Source: Gemmatimonadota bacterium (GTDB lineage Bacteria; Gemmatimonadota; Gemmatimonadetes; Longimicrobiales; Gaopeijiaceae). From it: DNA of 8,717 nucleotides. The DNA is taken from positions 1 through 8,717 of the forward strand of contig RFGQ01000135.1 in NCBI GenBank assembly GCA_003695865.1, in the 5' to 3' direction. Of the stretch, positions 1 to 6,762 are shown piece by piece. Position 1 is the first letter of the stretch. Every line of letters begins with the position of its first letter. The position numbers were made by a program, and so were the translations under genes. The notes under the pieces were generated by a model. The model ran no database searches. It was not told where the DNA came from and saw only the letters and a list, made by a program, of their open reading frames with translations.

Positions 1-692
1 CCCACGGCACCCTCGAGGCCTGGGCGCGCGCGCGGGGGATCCCGGTGTCGAGCGGCGGCCGCGGTGCCGCCTATGTGGTGCCCGCCCCCGATGCCGAAGG
101 CGCCCGCTGGGTGGTGCGCCACTTCCGCCGCGGGGGCGGCGTGCGCTGGCTGGGCGACCGTTACCTGCGCGGCGGTCACCCGCGGCCCTTCGCCGAGTTG
201 GCGGCGAGCGAGGCGGTGCGCGCCCGCGGGATCGAGACGCCCCGTGTGGTGGCGGCGGCGCTCTACGAGGGACCGGTGTTCTACCGCGCCGACCTGGTGA
301 CCGAGTGCGTCGAAGACGCGGTCCCCCTGGCCGCGACGCTGAGCGACGACGCCCCCGACCGCCCCGGACCCGACGCCGCCACGGCGGTCGCCGCCGCGCT
401 CCGGCTGGCCGAGCGCCTGGCCGAGGCCGGCGTCGAGCACGCCGACCTGAACGCCCACAACGTCCTCTTCCGGCGCAGCGACGAGGGCCGCTGGACCCCC
501 GTGCTGCTCGACCTCGACCGCTGCCGCGTGGGCCGGCGCGCACGCTCCCCCGCGCGCATGCGGGCGCGCCTGCTTCGCTCGCTGGGCAAGGTGATGGCCG
601 AAGCGGGCGGAACGCTCGACCTGGACGCACTCGCCCGGGCGCGCGCCGCTCGCCTCGATCCTCCCGGCCACGGCCCGGACGAGCGGTCGTGA
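1..692 (+). CDS. kdkA: 3-deoxy-D-manno-octulosonic acid (Kdo) kinase, KdkA/WaaP-type, 5'-partial
   Basis: This is a probable LPS inner-core kinase that phosphorylates the Kdo residue on lipid A at the cytoplasmic face of the inner membrane. The frame is open from base 3 with protein-like sequence before the first possible start (GTG at 45). H. influenzae KdkA, from memory, has about 40 residues before the matching GRG motif, so the true start probably lies upstream of the window. Visible motifs in order are GRGAAYV (glycine-loop equivalent), VVRHFRRGGG near 110-140, the catalytic-loop HADLNAHNV at 438-464, and the metal-binding LLDLDRC at 504-524. These match the Kdo/WaaP kinase family, which is a protein-kinase-like fold. 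The TGA stop overlaps the next gene's GTG start as GTGA, so the two are likely translated together. The C-terminal tail is Arg/Ala-rich. A different LPS-sugar kinase of the WaaP superfamily is the main alternative. Confidence 0.85.
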   Translation, partial: HGTLEAWARARGIPVSSGGRGAAYVVPAPDAEGARWVVRHFRRGGGVRWLGDRYLRGGHPRPFAELAASEAVRARGIETPRVVAAALYEGPVFYRADLVTECVEDAVPLAATLSDDAPDRPGPDAATAVAAALRLAERLAEAGVEHADLNAHNVLFRRSDEGRWTPVLLDLDRCRVGRRARSPARMRARLLRSLGKVMAEAGGTLDLDALARARAARLDPPGHGPDERS

Positions 693-1759
693 GCCAGCGC
701 CCCTTCGGGCCCGACCGGCCGCCGCGCAGCGTGTGCATCGTGATGATGAGCGCGCTGGGCGACGCCGTGCACGTGCTGCCCGTCGTCACCGCGCTGCGGC
801 GCGCCTGGCCGACCACGCGCATCACCTGGGTGATCCAGCCCGTACCGCACCGGCTCGTGGAGGACCATCCCGCCGTGGACGACTTCGTCGTCTTCCGTCG
901 GCGGCGCGGCCGGCGGGCCTGGCGCGCCTTCGCCGACGTGCGGCGCGAGCTGCGCGCGCGCGGGCCGTTCGACCTGCTCCTCGCGCTTCAGGTGTACGCC
1001 AAGGCCGGGCTGATCACCGCGCTCGCGCCCGCGCGGGTCAAGCTGGGCTTCGACCGGCGGCGGGCGCGCGACCTGAACTGGCTCTTCACGAACGCGCGGA
1101 TCCCCGCGCACGAACCCCAGCACGTGCAGGACCAGTACTTCGAGTTCGTGCGCTGGCTGGGCATCGATCCCGAGCCGGTCGAGTGGGGGCTCACGCTGAG
1201 CGACGCCGAGCGCCGCGAGCAGGCGGCCTTCTACGGGCGGCTCGACCAGCCTGCGCTCGCCGTGGTCGTTGGCACCAGCAAGCCCGAGAAGAACTGGACG
1301 GCCGAGGGCTACGCCGCGGTGCTGCGCGAGGCGGAGCGGCGCCATGGCCTGCGGCCCGTGCTGGTCGGCGGGCCGTCGGCGGCCGAGCGCGCGGTGGCCG
1401 AGCGGATCCTCGAGCTCACCGACGGCCGCCCGGTCGACGCCCTGGGCGACGACGTGCGCCGTCTGGTGTGGCTGCTCGAGGGTAGCGCGCTGGTGCTGAG
1501 CCCCGACACCGGCCCGCTGCACATCGCTCACGCGCTGGGGCGGCCGGCCGTCGGCCTGTTCGGGTGGAGCAACCCGAAGCGGCACCGACCCTACCGCGGC
1601 GATCCCGACCTGGTCGTGGACGGCTACGCTCGCCACCCCGGCGAGGACTACCCGGTGAGCCTGGAGCGCCGCGACGGCATGCGCCGCATCACCCCCGAGA
1701 GGGTGCTCCGGGCCATCGACATCGCCGTCGAGCGTTACGTGAGCGGGCCCGGGGACTGA
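689..1759 (+). CDS. Glycosyltransferase family 9, lipopolysaccharide heptosyltransferase (WaaC/WaaF-like)
   Basis: The protein has 356 residues and the usual length of GT9 ADP-heptose:LPS heptosyltransferases, which add L-glycero-D-manno-heptose to the Kdo or first heptose of the LPS inner core at the cytoplasmic membrane. The N-terminal motif MMSALGDAVHVLPVV (residues 19-33) is the GT9 acceptor-side signature, with D25 aligning to the WaaC catalytic Asp. K201 in GTSKPEKNW aligns with the WaaC substrate-binding Lys. The C-terminal donor-binding motif SPDTGPLHIAHALG (271-284, D273) is followed by LFGWSNPKRHRPY. I chose GTG 689 because its GTGA overlap with the upstream kinase stop implies coupling, and because the Rossmann motif begins soon after it (about residue 15). 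The position next to a Kdo kinase supports a heptosyltransferase I-like role, but WaaC, WaaF and other GT9 enzymes cannot be separated here, so I give no symbol. Confidence 0.88.
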   Translation: MSQRPFGPDRPPRSVCIVMMSALGDAVHVLPVVTALRRAWPTTRITWVIQPVPHRLVEDHPAVDDFVVFRRRRGRRAWRAFADVRRELRARGPFDLLLALQVYAKAGLITALAPARVKLGFDRRRARDLNWLFTNARIPAHEPQHVQDQYFEFVRWLGIDPEPVEWGLTLSDAERREQAAFYGRLDQPALAVVVGTSKPEKNWTAEGYAAVLREAERRHGLRPVLVGGPSAAERAVAERILELTDGRPVDALGDDVRRLVWLLEGSALVLSPDTGPLHIAHALGRPAVGLFGWSNPKRHRPYRGDPDLVVDGYARHPGEDYPVSLERRDGMRRITPERVLRAIDIAVERYVSGPGD

Positions 1760-1798
1760 GACTTCTTCGCTTCTCGGCGCGACCGGGGGGCTGGTGCC

Positions 1799-3322
1799 TC
1801 ACTCCATCGGAGGCGTCGCCACCAGGACCGACGTCACGATCACCACCACCAACGCCACGCCGAGCTCGAGCGACCCGCTGGGCACCAGCCGGGCCGGATC
1901 CTCGCCGCCCGCCACGCCCGGCTCGATCCTTCGGTTGTGCCAGGCGCCCAGCGCGAGCACGACCGCGACCAGTGCCGTCTTTCCCGTCACCACGCGCCCG
2001 TACGGATCGACCAGCAGCGCCGCGAGCCCGGCGCCGTGGAGCAGGTAGTTGACGACGCCGGTGAGCACGGTGAGCGGCGCCACGACCAGCGCGACCCGCG
2101 AGAACGAGGGCAGCAGCCTGCGCAAAGCGCGCCGCGGATCGTCGTCCGGCGCGCCCGCCACCGGCCGCGCGAAGGCCAGCAGGAACGCGAGCCCCCCGAT
2201 CCAGGCGGCGGCCGCGGCGACGTGGACGGCGTCGTTGAGCACGCCCACCACCGATCCCTCCCCGGCCGCGTGGCCCGTCAACGGCACGACGAGCGCCACG
2301 CCGAGGAACGTGATCAGGGCCACGGCCCTCGCCGAAGACGCACTCGCACGCACCAGCCACACGACCACCCCCGCCGCCGTGATGCCCGCCGTCTGCCAGA
2401 GCCACCCGCGGCCCCAGGTCGTGTCGAGCACGTCCGCCAGGGTGATCTCGCCCAGCAGTTCGCGCAGCACCGCCTGCTGTGCCAGGAGCCGCAGGCCCGT
2501 CGCCAGAACCGCGAGGAGCGCCGCGATGCGCAGCGCCCGCCAGGTCCTCGCGGCCGACTCGTTTCGCAGCTGCTCTTCGCCGTCCCTCCACCCCGCCGAA
2601 GGGACGACCCGGGTGAAGAACAGGGCTCCTCCGAGCAACCCGATCAACGACGCGTAGAAGACCGCGCGCAGGGCCACCTGGGAGGGGCTCTGGAGCGGGT
2701 CGCGCTCCTCCTGAGGTCCCGCCGCGTCGGTACGCCCGTCTGCTTCGGCGCGCCCCCCCACTTCGAGGCGCCCCCCCACTCCGGCGGGCGGGCCGACCGG
2801 CGCCGCGGTCTCGGCAGGCGCCCCCGCGGCCTGGACGGCTCGTACGGTAAAGGCGAAGCTACCGCTGACCGGATGTCCGTCGTCTCCCGTCGTCGACCAG
2901 CGTACCTCGACCGACCCGGCGGGCAGCCCTTCGGGGATCTCGTAGACGAGCACCTCGGCGCCGGGGCGTTCCGCGCGAGAAGCCAGGCCGTACTCCGTCC
3001 CAGCCACGACGAGGACGACGCGGCTCAGTGCGGGATCGACGTCCTCGGTGAACTCGAGCGAGAGCACGTCGGGCCACCCGTCGACGACCGCGTCCTTCGC
3101 CGGCGACGACGACCGGAGCGCGAGGTGCACGCCGTCAGGTGGGTGGTCCGCCGCGGCGGGCGTGGGCAGAGCCGCTCGCCACGCCACCGGGGCTGCCGGC
3201 ACGACTTCGACACCCCCGGCGTCGACGGAGCGAGGGGCGAGAGCCGCGCCGAGGGGCGCGGCGAGCTGGAGCCAGAACAGGCCGAGGCCTGCGAGCGCGC
3301 CGCACCGCGACGGGAATTCCAT
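1799..3322 (-). CDS. copCD: CopC-CopD fusion: periplasmic copper-binding domain plus multi-pass membrane domain
   Basis: This 507-residue fusion of CopC and CopD is probably a copper-handling protein of the inner membrane. Residues 1-29 are a hydrophobic export signal. Residues 66-161 are a CopC domain (cupredoxin-like), starting HLALRSSSPAKDAVV and ending DDGHPVSGSFAFTV. H66, D148 and H150 align with the Cu(II) ligands of CopC (His1, Asp, His). No Met-rich Cu(I) site is seen. Residues 162-215 are a Gly/Ala/Glu-rich linker holding a short tandem repeat. Residues 219-503 hold about eight hydrophobic segments of the CopD type, including TGHAAGEG and NDAVHVAAAAAWIGGL (363-378). ATG 3322 has GGAGGT 5 nt upstream and lies 3 nt after the histidine kinase stop, so it is the last gene of the operon. 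Family knowledge links CopCD (YcnJ-like) to copper uptake or tolerance; the direction is not settled here. Confidence 0.92.
   Translation of the reverse strand: MEFPSRCGALAGLGLFWLQLAAPLGAALAPRSVDAGGVEVVPAAPVAWRAALPTPAAADHPPDGVHLALRSSSPAKDAVVDGWPDVLSLEFTEDVDPALSRVVLVVAGTEYGLASRAERPGAEVLVYEIPEGLPAGSVEVRWSTTGDDGHPVSGSFAFTVRAVQAAGAPAETAAPVGPPAGVGGRLEVGGRAEADGRTDAAGPQEERDPLQSPSQVALRAVFYASLIGLLGGALFFTRVVPSAGWRDGEEQLRNESAARTWRALRIAALLAVLATGLRLLAQQAVLRELLGEITLADVLDTTWGRGWLWQTAGITAAGVVVWLVRASASSARAVALITFLGVALVVPLTGHAAGEGSVVGVLNDAVHVAAAAAWIGGLAFLLAFARPVAGAPDDDPRRALRRLLPSFSRVALVVAPLTVLTGVVNYLLHGAGLAALLVDPYGRVVTGKTALVAVVLALGAWHNRRIEPGVAGGEDPARLVPSGSLELGVALVVVIVTSVLVATPPME
2750..2785 (-). repeat. 18-nt tandem duplication with two G7 runs in the copCD linker
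   Basis: Two adjacent 18-nt units (2750-2767 and 2768-2785) share the first 13 bases, GCGCCCCCCCACT on the plus strand, and match at about 15 of 18 positions. On the coding strand each unit holds seven consecutive G and encodes a hexapeptide (VGGRLE, then VGGRAE) in the linker between the CopC and CopD domains. The duplication is in frame. Confidence 0.85.
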
Positions 3323-3325
3323 GCG

Positions 3326-4815
3326 TCACCTCCGATCCGGAGTGGGAATCTGTGGAGCTTGCACGCCCGCTTCCACAGCGGCCACGCCCGCACCCGACTG
3401 CGCCTGCGCGGCGGTGACTACGAGAGGTAGCATCATTCGGAAGCACGCCCCGCCCCAGGGGGAGCGCCCCGCGCTCACCCTGCCGCCGTGGACCCGGGCG
3501 ACCGCCTCGACGATCGACAGGCCGAGTCCCGCGCCGCCCGGCCGTCCGTTCGGCGTCCGCGACGGATCCACCTGGTAGAAGCGTTCGAATACGCGCTCGG
3601 CGTCGGCCCCGAGGCCGGGGCCCGAATCGTCGACCTGGAGCACGACTTCGCCCCCCGCGGCGTGGACCGCCACACCGACCCGGCCTCCCGGCGGCGTGAA
3701 CTTCAAGGCGTTGTCGACGAGGTTGCGCAGCGCCTGCGCGAGAAGGTGGGGGTCGCCCGTCGTCGTGAGGCCGTCCGGCACCTCGACCGTCATCGCGACA
3801 TCGCGTTCCCGGGCCCGCTCCCGCTCACGGACGAGGGTCTCGTCGACGAGCCTCGCGAGATCGACCGGAACGCGTTCGGGCAGCGCGTGCCCCGCGTCGG
3901 CTTTCGCGAGCAGCAGAAGCTCTTCGGTGAGCGTGGCCAGGCGCAGCACCTCTTCCAGGCACGACGCCAGGACGGCCCTGTACTCTTCCGCGGTGCGGTC
4001 GCGGCGCAGCGCCAATTCGAGCTCGCCACGCAGCGCCGTGAGGGGCGAGCGCAGTTCGTGGCTCGCATCGGCGGTGAAGCGCTTCTGCGCGTCGAAGGCG
4101 CGCTCGATGCGGTCGAGCATGCGGTTCAGCACCGACACCAGACGGCGGTACTCGCGCGTGTCGGCGTAGGCCGAGATGCGCGCCGACGACCCGGGCTCCA
4201 CGCGCTCGGCCTGGTCGATGATCTCCTCCACCGGACGCACGGCGCTCCCCGCCAGCCACCAGGCGCCGGCGAACGTCCCGAGCACCACCAGCGTGCCGAT
4301 GCCCAGCAGCGCTACGGCCGCCTGGAGCAGGAGCGCGTTGCGGCGGGCCATGGGTGCCGCGACTTCGAGCACATGCCCGCGGTGCGACGGACCCAGCCGG
4401 CTGAGCGGATAGTAGAGCGAGCGCACCGGCTGGCCGAGATACTCCCCCTCGCGCCACACGATCTCTCCCCGACTCGCCTGCCGCAGGGCGTCGGGCGCCA
4501 CAGGCAGGTCGGCCGGTGCATAGCGCGAGCGGAGCAGGCTCCGTCCCTCGCCGTCCCAGATCTGGGAGAAACGGTTGAGGTCGCGCACCGAAGCCGCCTC
4601 TTCGGGCGTGAGCTCCCACTCGTGGAAGTGCATCTCGCCGTCCGGAGCGTCGGTCACCGCCGAGGCCTGGATCTCGGCCACGTTCAGCAGGCTCACGTTC
4701 AGCTCGCGGTCCAGGCTCTCGCGCAGCACCGCGAGCGTGACCAGCGAGATCGCGCCGAGCGCGACCGCCATCGCCGTGGCGAAGCGCACGGCGAGCCGGA
4801 AGCGGAGGGAGCGGG

Positions 4816-4819
<4 letters not shown>
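3326..4819 (-). CDS. Heavy-metal-type two-component sensor histidine kinase
   Basis: This is a 497-residue membrane sensor kinase that would phosphorylate the adjacent response regulator. TM1 spans about residues 10-32 and the periplasmic sensor about 33-160. TM2 spans about 162-190, followed by HAMP (about 191-243, including SAVRPVEEIIDQ). The HisKA domain has the H-box FTADASHELRSPLTALRGE with H254 as phospho-acceptor. The HATPase_c domain has the N-box NLVDNALKFTPPGG (366-379), the G1 box DDSGPGLG, the F-box FERFYQ and the G2 box GGAGLGLSIV (428-437). All catalytic boxes are intact. The CusS-like layout and the downstream copCD suggest metal sensing, which is inference. A tail of about 30 residues rich in Ala, Gly and Val follows the ATPase domain. 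The ATG overlaps the regulator stop as ATGA. The frame is open far upstream, but that stretch is antisense or out of frame to real genes. Confidence 0.93.
3328..3333 (-). promoter_or_regulatory. Ribosome binding site of copCD
   Basis: A perfect GGAGGT on the minus strand lies 5 nt before ATG 3322. It touches the kinase stop codon at 3326-3328, so termination of the kinase and initiation of copCD are likely coupled. It fixes the copCD start. Confidence 0.8.
3350..3378 (-). other. Imperfect stem-loop at the kinase/copCD junction
   Basis: CTGTGGA-GC (3350-3358) can pair with GCTTCCACAG (3369-3378), giving nine base pairs with one bulged base around a 10-nt loop. It lies in the 3' end of the kinase gene, 16 nt upstream of the copCD ribosome site in transcript order. 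There is no U tract, so it does not look like a simple intrinsic terminator. A processing or expression-ratio role is possible but unproven. Confidence 0.4.
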
Positions 4820-5586
<767 letters not shown>

Positions 5587-5594
5587 CTCGTAGC

Positions 5595-5600
5595 ACCTCC
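5595..5600 (-). promoter_or_regulatory. Ribosome binding site of the response regulator
   Basis: GGAGGT on the minus strand lies 8 nt before ATG 5586 and decides between that start and the longer open frame from 5670. Confidence 0.75.
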
Positions 5601-5604
5601 AGGA

Positions 5605-5649
5605 CGGAGTCGAGGGGCGGGCCGGAGGCCGGACGAAGCACGGACTCCG
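5605..5649. repeat. Spaced inverted repeat in the divergent promoter region
   Basis: CGGAGTC at 5605-5611 is the exact reverse complement of GACTCCG at 5643-5649, with centres 38 bp apart, inside the 108-bp divergent region. The arms are short and the region GC-rich, so chance is a real alternative; it could be a regulator half-site pair or an RNA stem in the operon leader. Confidence 0.3.
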
Positions 5650-5672
5650 ACCCCAAGCCTGCCCGCGCACGC

Positions 5673-5688
5673 GTGAACCCGGAGTGAA
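5673..5688. promoter_or_regulatory. Tandem GTGAA-N6-GTGAA repeat, candidate response-regulator box
   Basis: GTGAACCC (5673-5680) and GTGAATCC (5684-5691) match at 7 of 8 bases, start 11 bp apart and lie head to tail. Read on the minus strand this is TTCAC-N6-TTCAC. One-turn direct repeats are the known site geometry of OmpR/PhoB-type dimers. The site sits between the regulator operon and the cytochrome gene, overlaps the cytochrome's likely ribosome site (GGAG 5681-5684) and ends 6 nt before its ATG. It could therefore activate the leftward operon, repress the cytochrome gene, or do both. Function is inferred; no clear -35/-10 pair is visible for either direction. Confidence 0.5.
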
Positions 5689-5694
5689 TCCAAC

Positions 5695-6117
5695 ATGAAG
5701 CCCTCTTCAGTGCGCGCCGCAGCGGCCGGACTGCTCGCCCTCGTCCTGCTCGCGGGCTGCGGCCCCTCCGACGCGGACGAAGCCGGCAGCGAGGCCAGCC
5801 CGAGGGCCGCCGCGATCCCGGCCGAGGCCGAGATCCCCGACACCCTGCAGGCGGGCCGGCGCGCGTACGACCAGCGCTGCGCGTCGTGCCATGGTCCCGC
5901 CGGCACCGGCACGCGAGCGGGGCCACCCCTCGTTCATTCCATCTACCGGCCCGCCCACCACGCCGACGCCGCGTTCCTTCTGGCCGTGCGCAACGGCGTG
6001 CGGGCCCACCACTGGCGCTTCGGCGACATGCCGCCGCTGCCCGGTGTCGCCGAAGCGGAGGTGCGGCAGATCGTCGCGTGGGTGCGGTGGCTGCAGCGGC
6101 GGGCCGGCATCGAGTGA
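5695..6117 (+). CDS. Small lipoprotein c-type cytochrome (class I-like)
   Basis: This 140-residue protein is a probable membrane-anchored periplasmic electron carrier. Residues 1-22 form a lipoprotein signal with lipobox LAGC and lipidated C22. A low-complexity acidic/Ala tether covers about 23-48. The heme motif CASCH (62-66) follows AYDQR, and M112 in GDMPPLPG is the likely sixth heme ligand. The final helix EVRQIVAWVRWLQRR is typical of single-heme class I cytochromes. H88-H89 and the HHW motif (105-107) near the heme pocket are notable extra His residues. ATG 5695 has GGAG 10 nt upstream and starts a good signal peptide. The gene is divergent from the copper-type regulator operon and probably shares its control region. 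Its electron partner is unknown; a role with periplasmic copper redox chemistry is an inference from position. Confidence 0.9.
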   Translation: MKPSSVRAAAAGLLALVLLAGCGPSDADEAGSEASPRAAAIPAEAEIPDTLQAGRRAYDQRCASCHGPAGTGTRAGPPLVHSIYRPAHHADAAFLLAVRNGVRAHHWRFGDMPPLPGVAEAEVRQIVAWVRWLQRRAGIE

Positions 6118-6151
6118 GCCCGGGCGACGGCGCGCGCACATCCGGCCGGCG

Positions 6152-6604
6152 CTATCGCCGACCGCTGGACCAGTGGATGTGCCGGATCCTCCAGCCCTCG
6201 TCGGTGCGTACGAGCACCATGGTCTCGGCACTGCGGCTGCGGATCTCGCGACCACGGAACTCGCCCTCGGAGGTCGACTCCGAGGTATAGAGGGCGAGGT
6301 CCCCCTCCACCAGCACGTCGTCGTCGACCACGGTCGGAGGCACCGCCGCCAGGAACGCCATGTCGGCACCCAGGTGCCCCCCGGCGTAGTCGTCGCGCGT
6401 CTCTCCGTGCCCTCCCTCGAAGATGAGCACGGCGGGATGCAGATAGGACAACGCCTTCTCGGCATCGCCGGCGATCAGGGCATCCTTGAACCCTCGAGCC
6501 GCGGCGCGTACCGCGTCCGCGTCGTCGTCCGCACCCTGAGCATGGAGCGGAGCCCCCGTCCCCAGAACCGCCAGCGCCAGAAGCATCGCCACCCGCTTGC
6601 GCAT
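6152..6604 (-). CDS. Exported SnoaL/DUF4440-like (NTF2-fold) protein
   Basis: This 150-residue protein probably acts in the periplasm. Residues 1-22 (MRKRVAMLLALAVLGTGAPL plus HA) are a Sec signal peptide, with likely cleavage before QGADDD. Residues 30-147 fit a SnoaL-like/DUF4440 NTF2 cone: the helix AVRAAARGFKDALIAGD, then LHPAVLIFEGG, SAETMVLVR and the final strand GWRIRHIHWSS. Such domains often bind small ligands, and no enzymatic activity can be assigned. H66, H78, H142 and H144 could line one pocket, perhaps binding a metal. ATG 6604 is chosen because AAGGAGG lies 6 nt upstream and the signal peptide begins there; the open frame reaches 6673 without a plausible start. It converges on the cytochrome gene with a 34-bp gap. 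Membership of the copper module is a guess from neighbourhood. Confidence 0.85.
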   Translation of the reverse strand: MRKRVAMLLALAVLGTGAPLHAQGADDDADAVRAAARGFKDALIAGDAEKALSYLHPAVLIFEGGHGETRDDYAGGHLGADMAFLAAVPPTVVDDDVLVEGDLALYTSESTSEGEFRGREIRSRSAETMVLVRTDEGWRIRHIHWSSGRR

Positions 6605-6610
6605 CGCAGC

Positions 6611-6616
6611 CCTCCT
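6611..6616 (-). promoter_or_regulatory. Ribosome binding site of the DUF4440-like gene
   Basis: AGGAGG on the minus strand, 6 nt before ATG 6604, fixes the start and rules out the longer open frame. Confidence 0.75.
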
Positions 6617-6696
6617 TGTCGTAACACCGATCCGACGACGGGCCCCCGCCCGTGCGGACGCGCAAGCTAACACCGCCCGCCCGGCCCCGCTCCGGC

Positions 6697-6725
6697 TTGG
6701 TCGGAGCGCGTCGAACCCCTAGCTT
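6697..6725 (+). promoter_or_regulatory. Weak sigma70-like promoter candidate for the cyclase/TPR gene
   Basis: TTGGTC (6697-6702) and TAGCTT (6720-6725) are 17 bp apart, about 37 nt before ATG 6763. Each box matches consensus at only three of six positions, so this is a suggestion only. Confidence 0.2.
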
Positions 6726-6762
6726 CGTGGTCCCCCGCGAACCCTCAGCTCCTCCCGAGCCG

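Noticed and set aside
281..1636. Long minus-strand open frame opposite the Kdo kinase and glycosyltransferase genes
   Set aside because: It lies antisense to two genes with clear family motifs, has low-complexity Arg/Ala/Pro composition and no recognisable domain; long antisense frames are expected at this GC content.
1760..1798. Possible bidirectional terminator between the convergent glycosyltransferase and copCD genes
   Set aside because: Only 4-bp pairings are visible in this 39-bp gap and no T tract supports termination.
1937..3430. Long plus-strand open frame across copCD
   Set aside because: Composition is Arg/Gly/Asp/His-rich with no domain, and it is antisense to a convincing CopC-CopD protein with a perfect ribosome site.
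6147..6160. Small hairpin CGGCG-CTAT-CGCCG between the convergent cytochrome and DUF4440-like genes
   Set aside because: The stem is only 5 bp, overlaps the DUF4440-like stop codon and has no T tract on either side; too weak to call a terminator.
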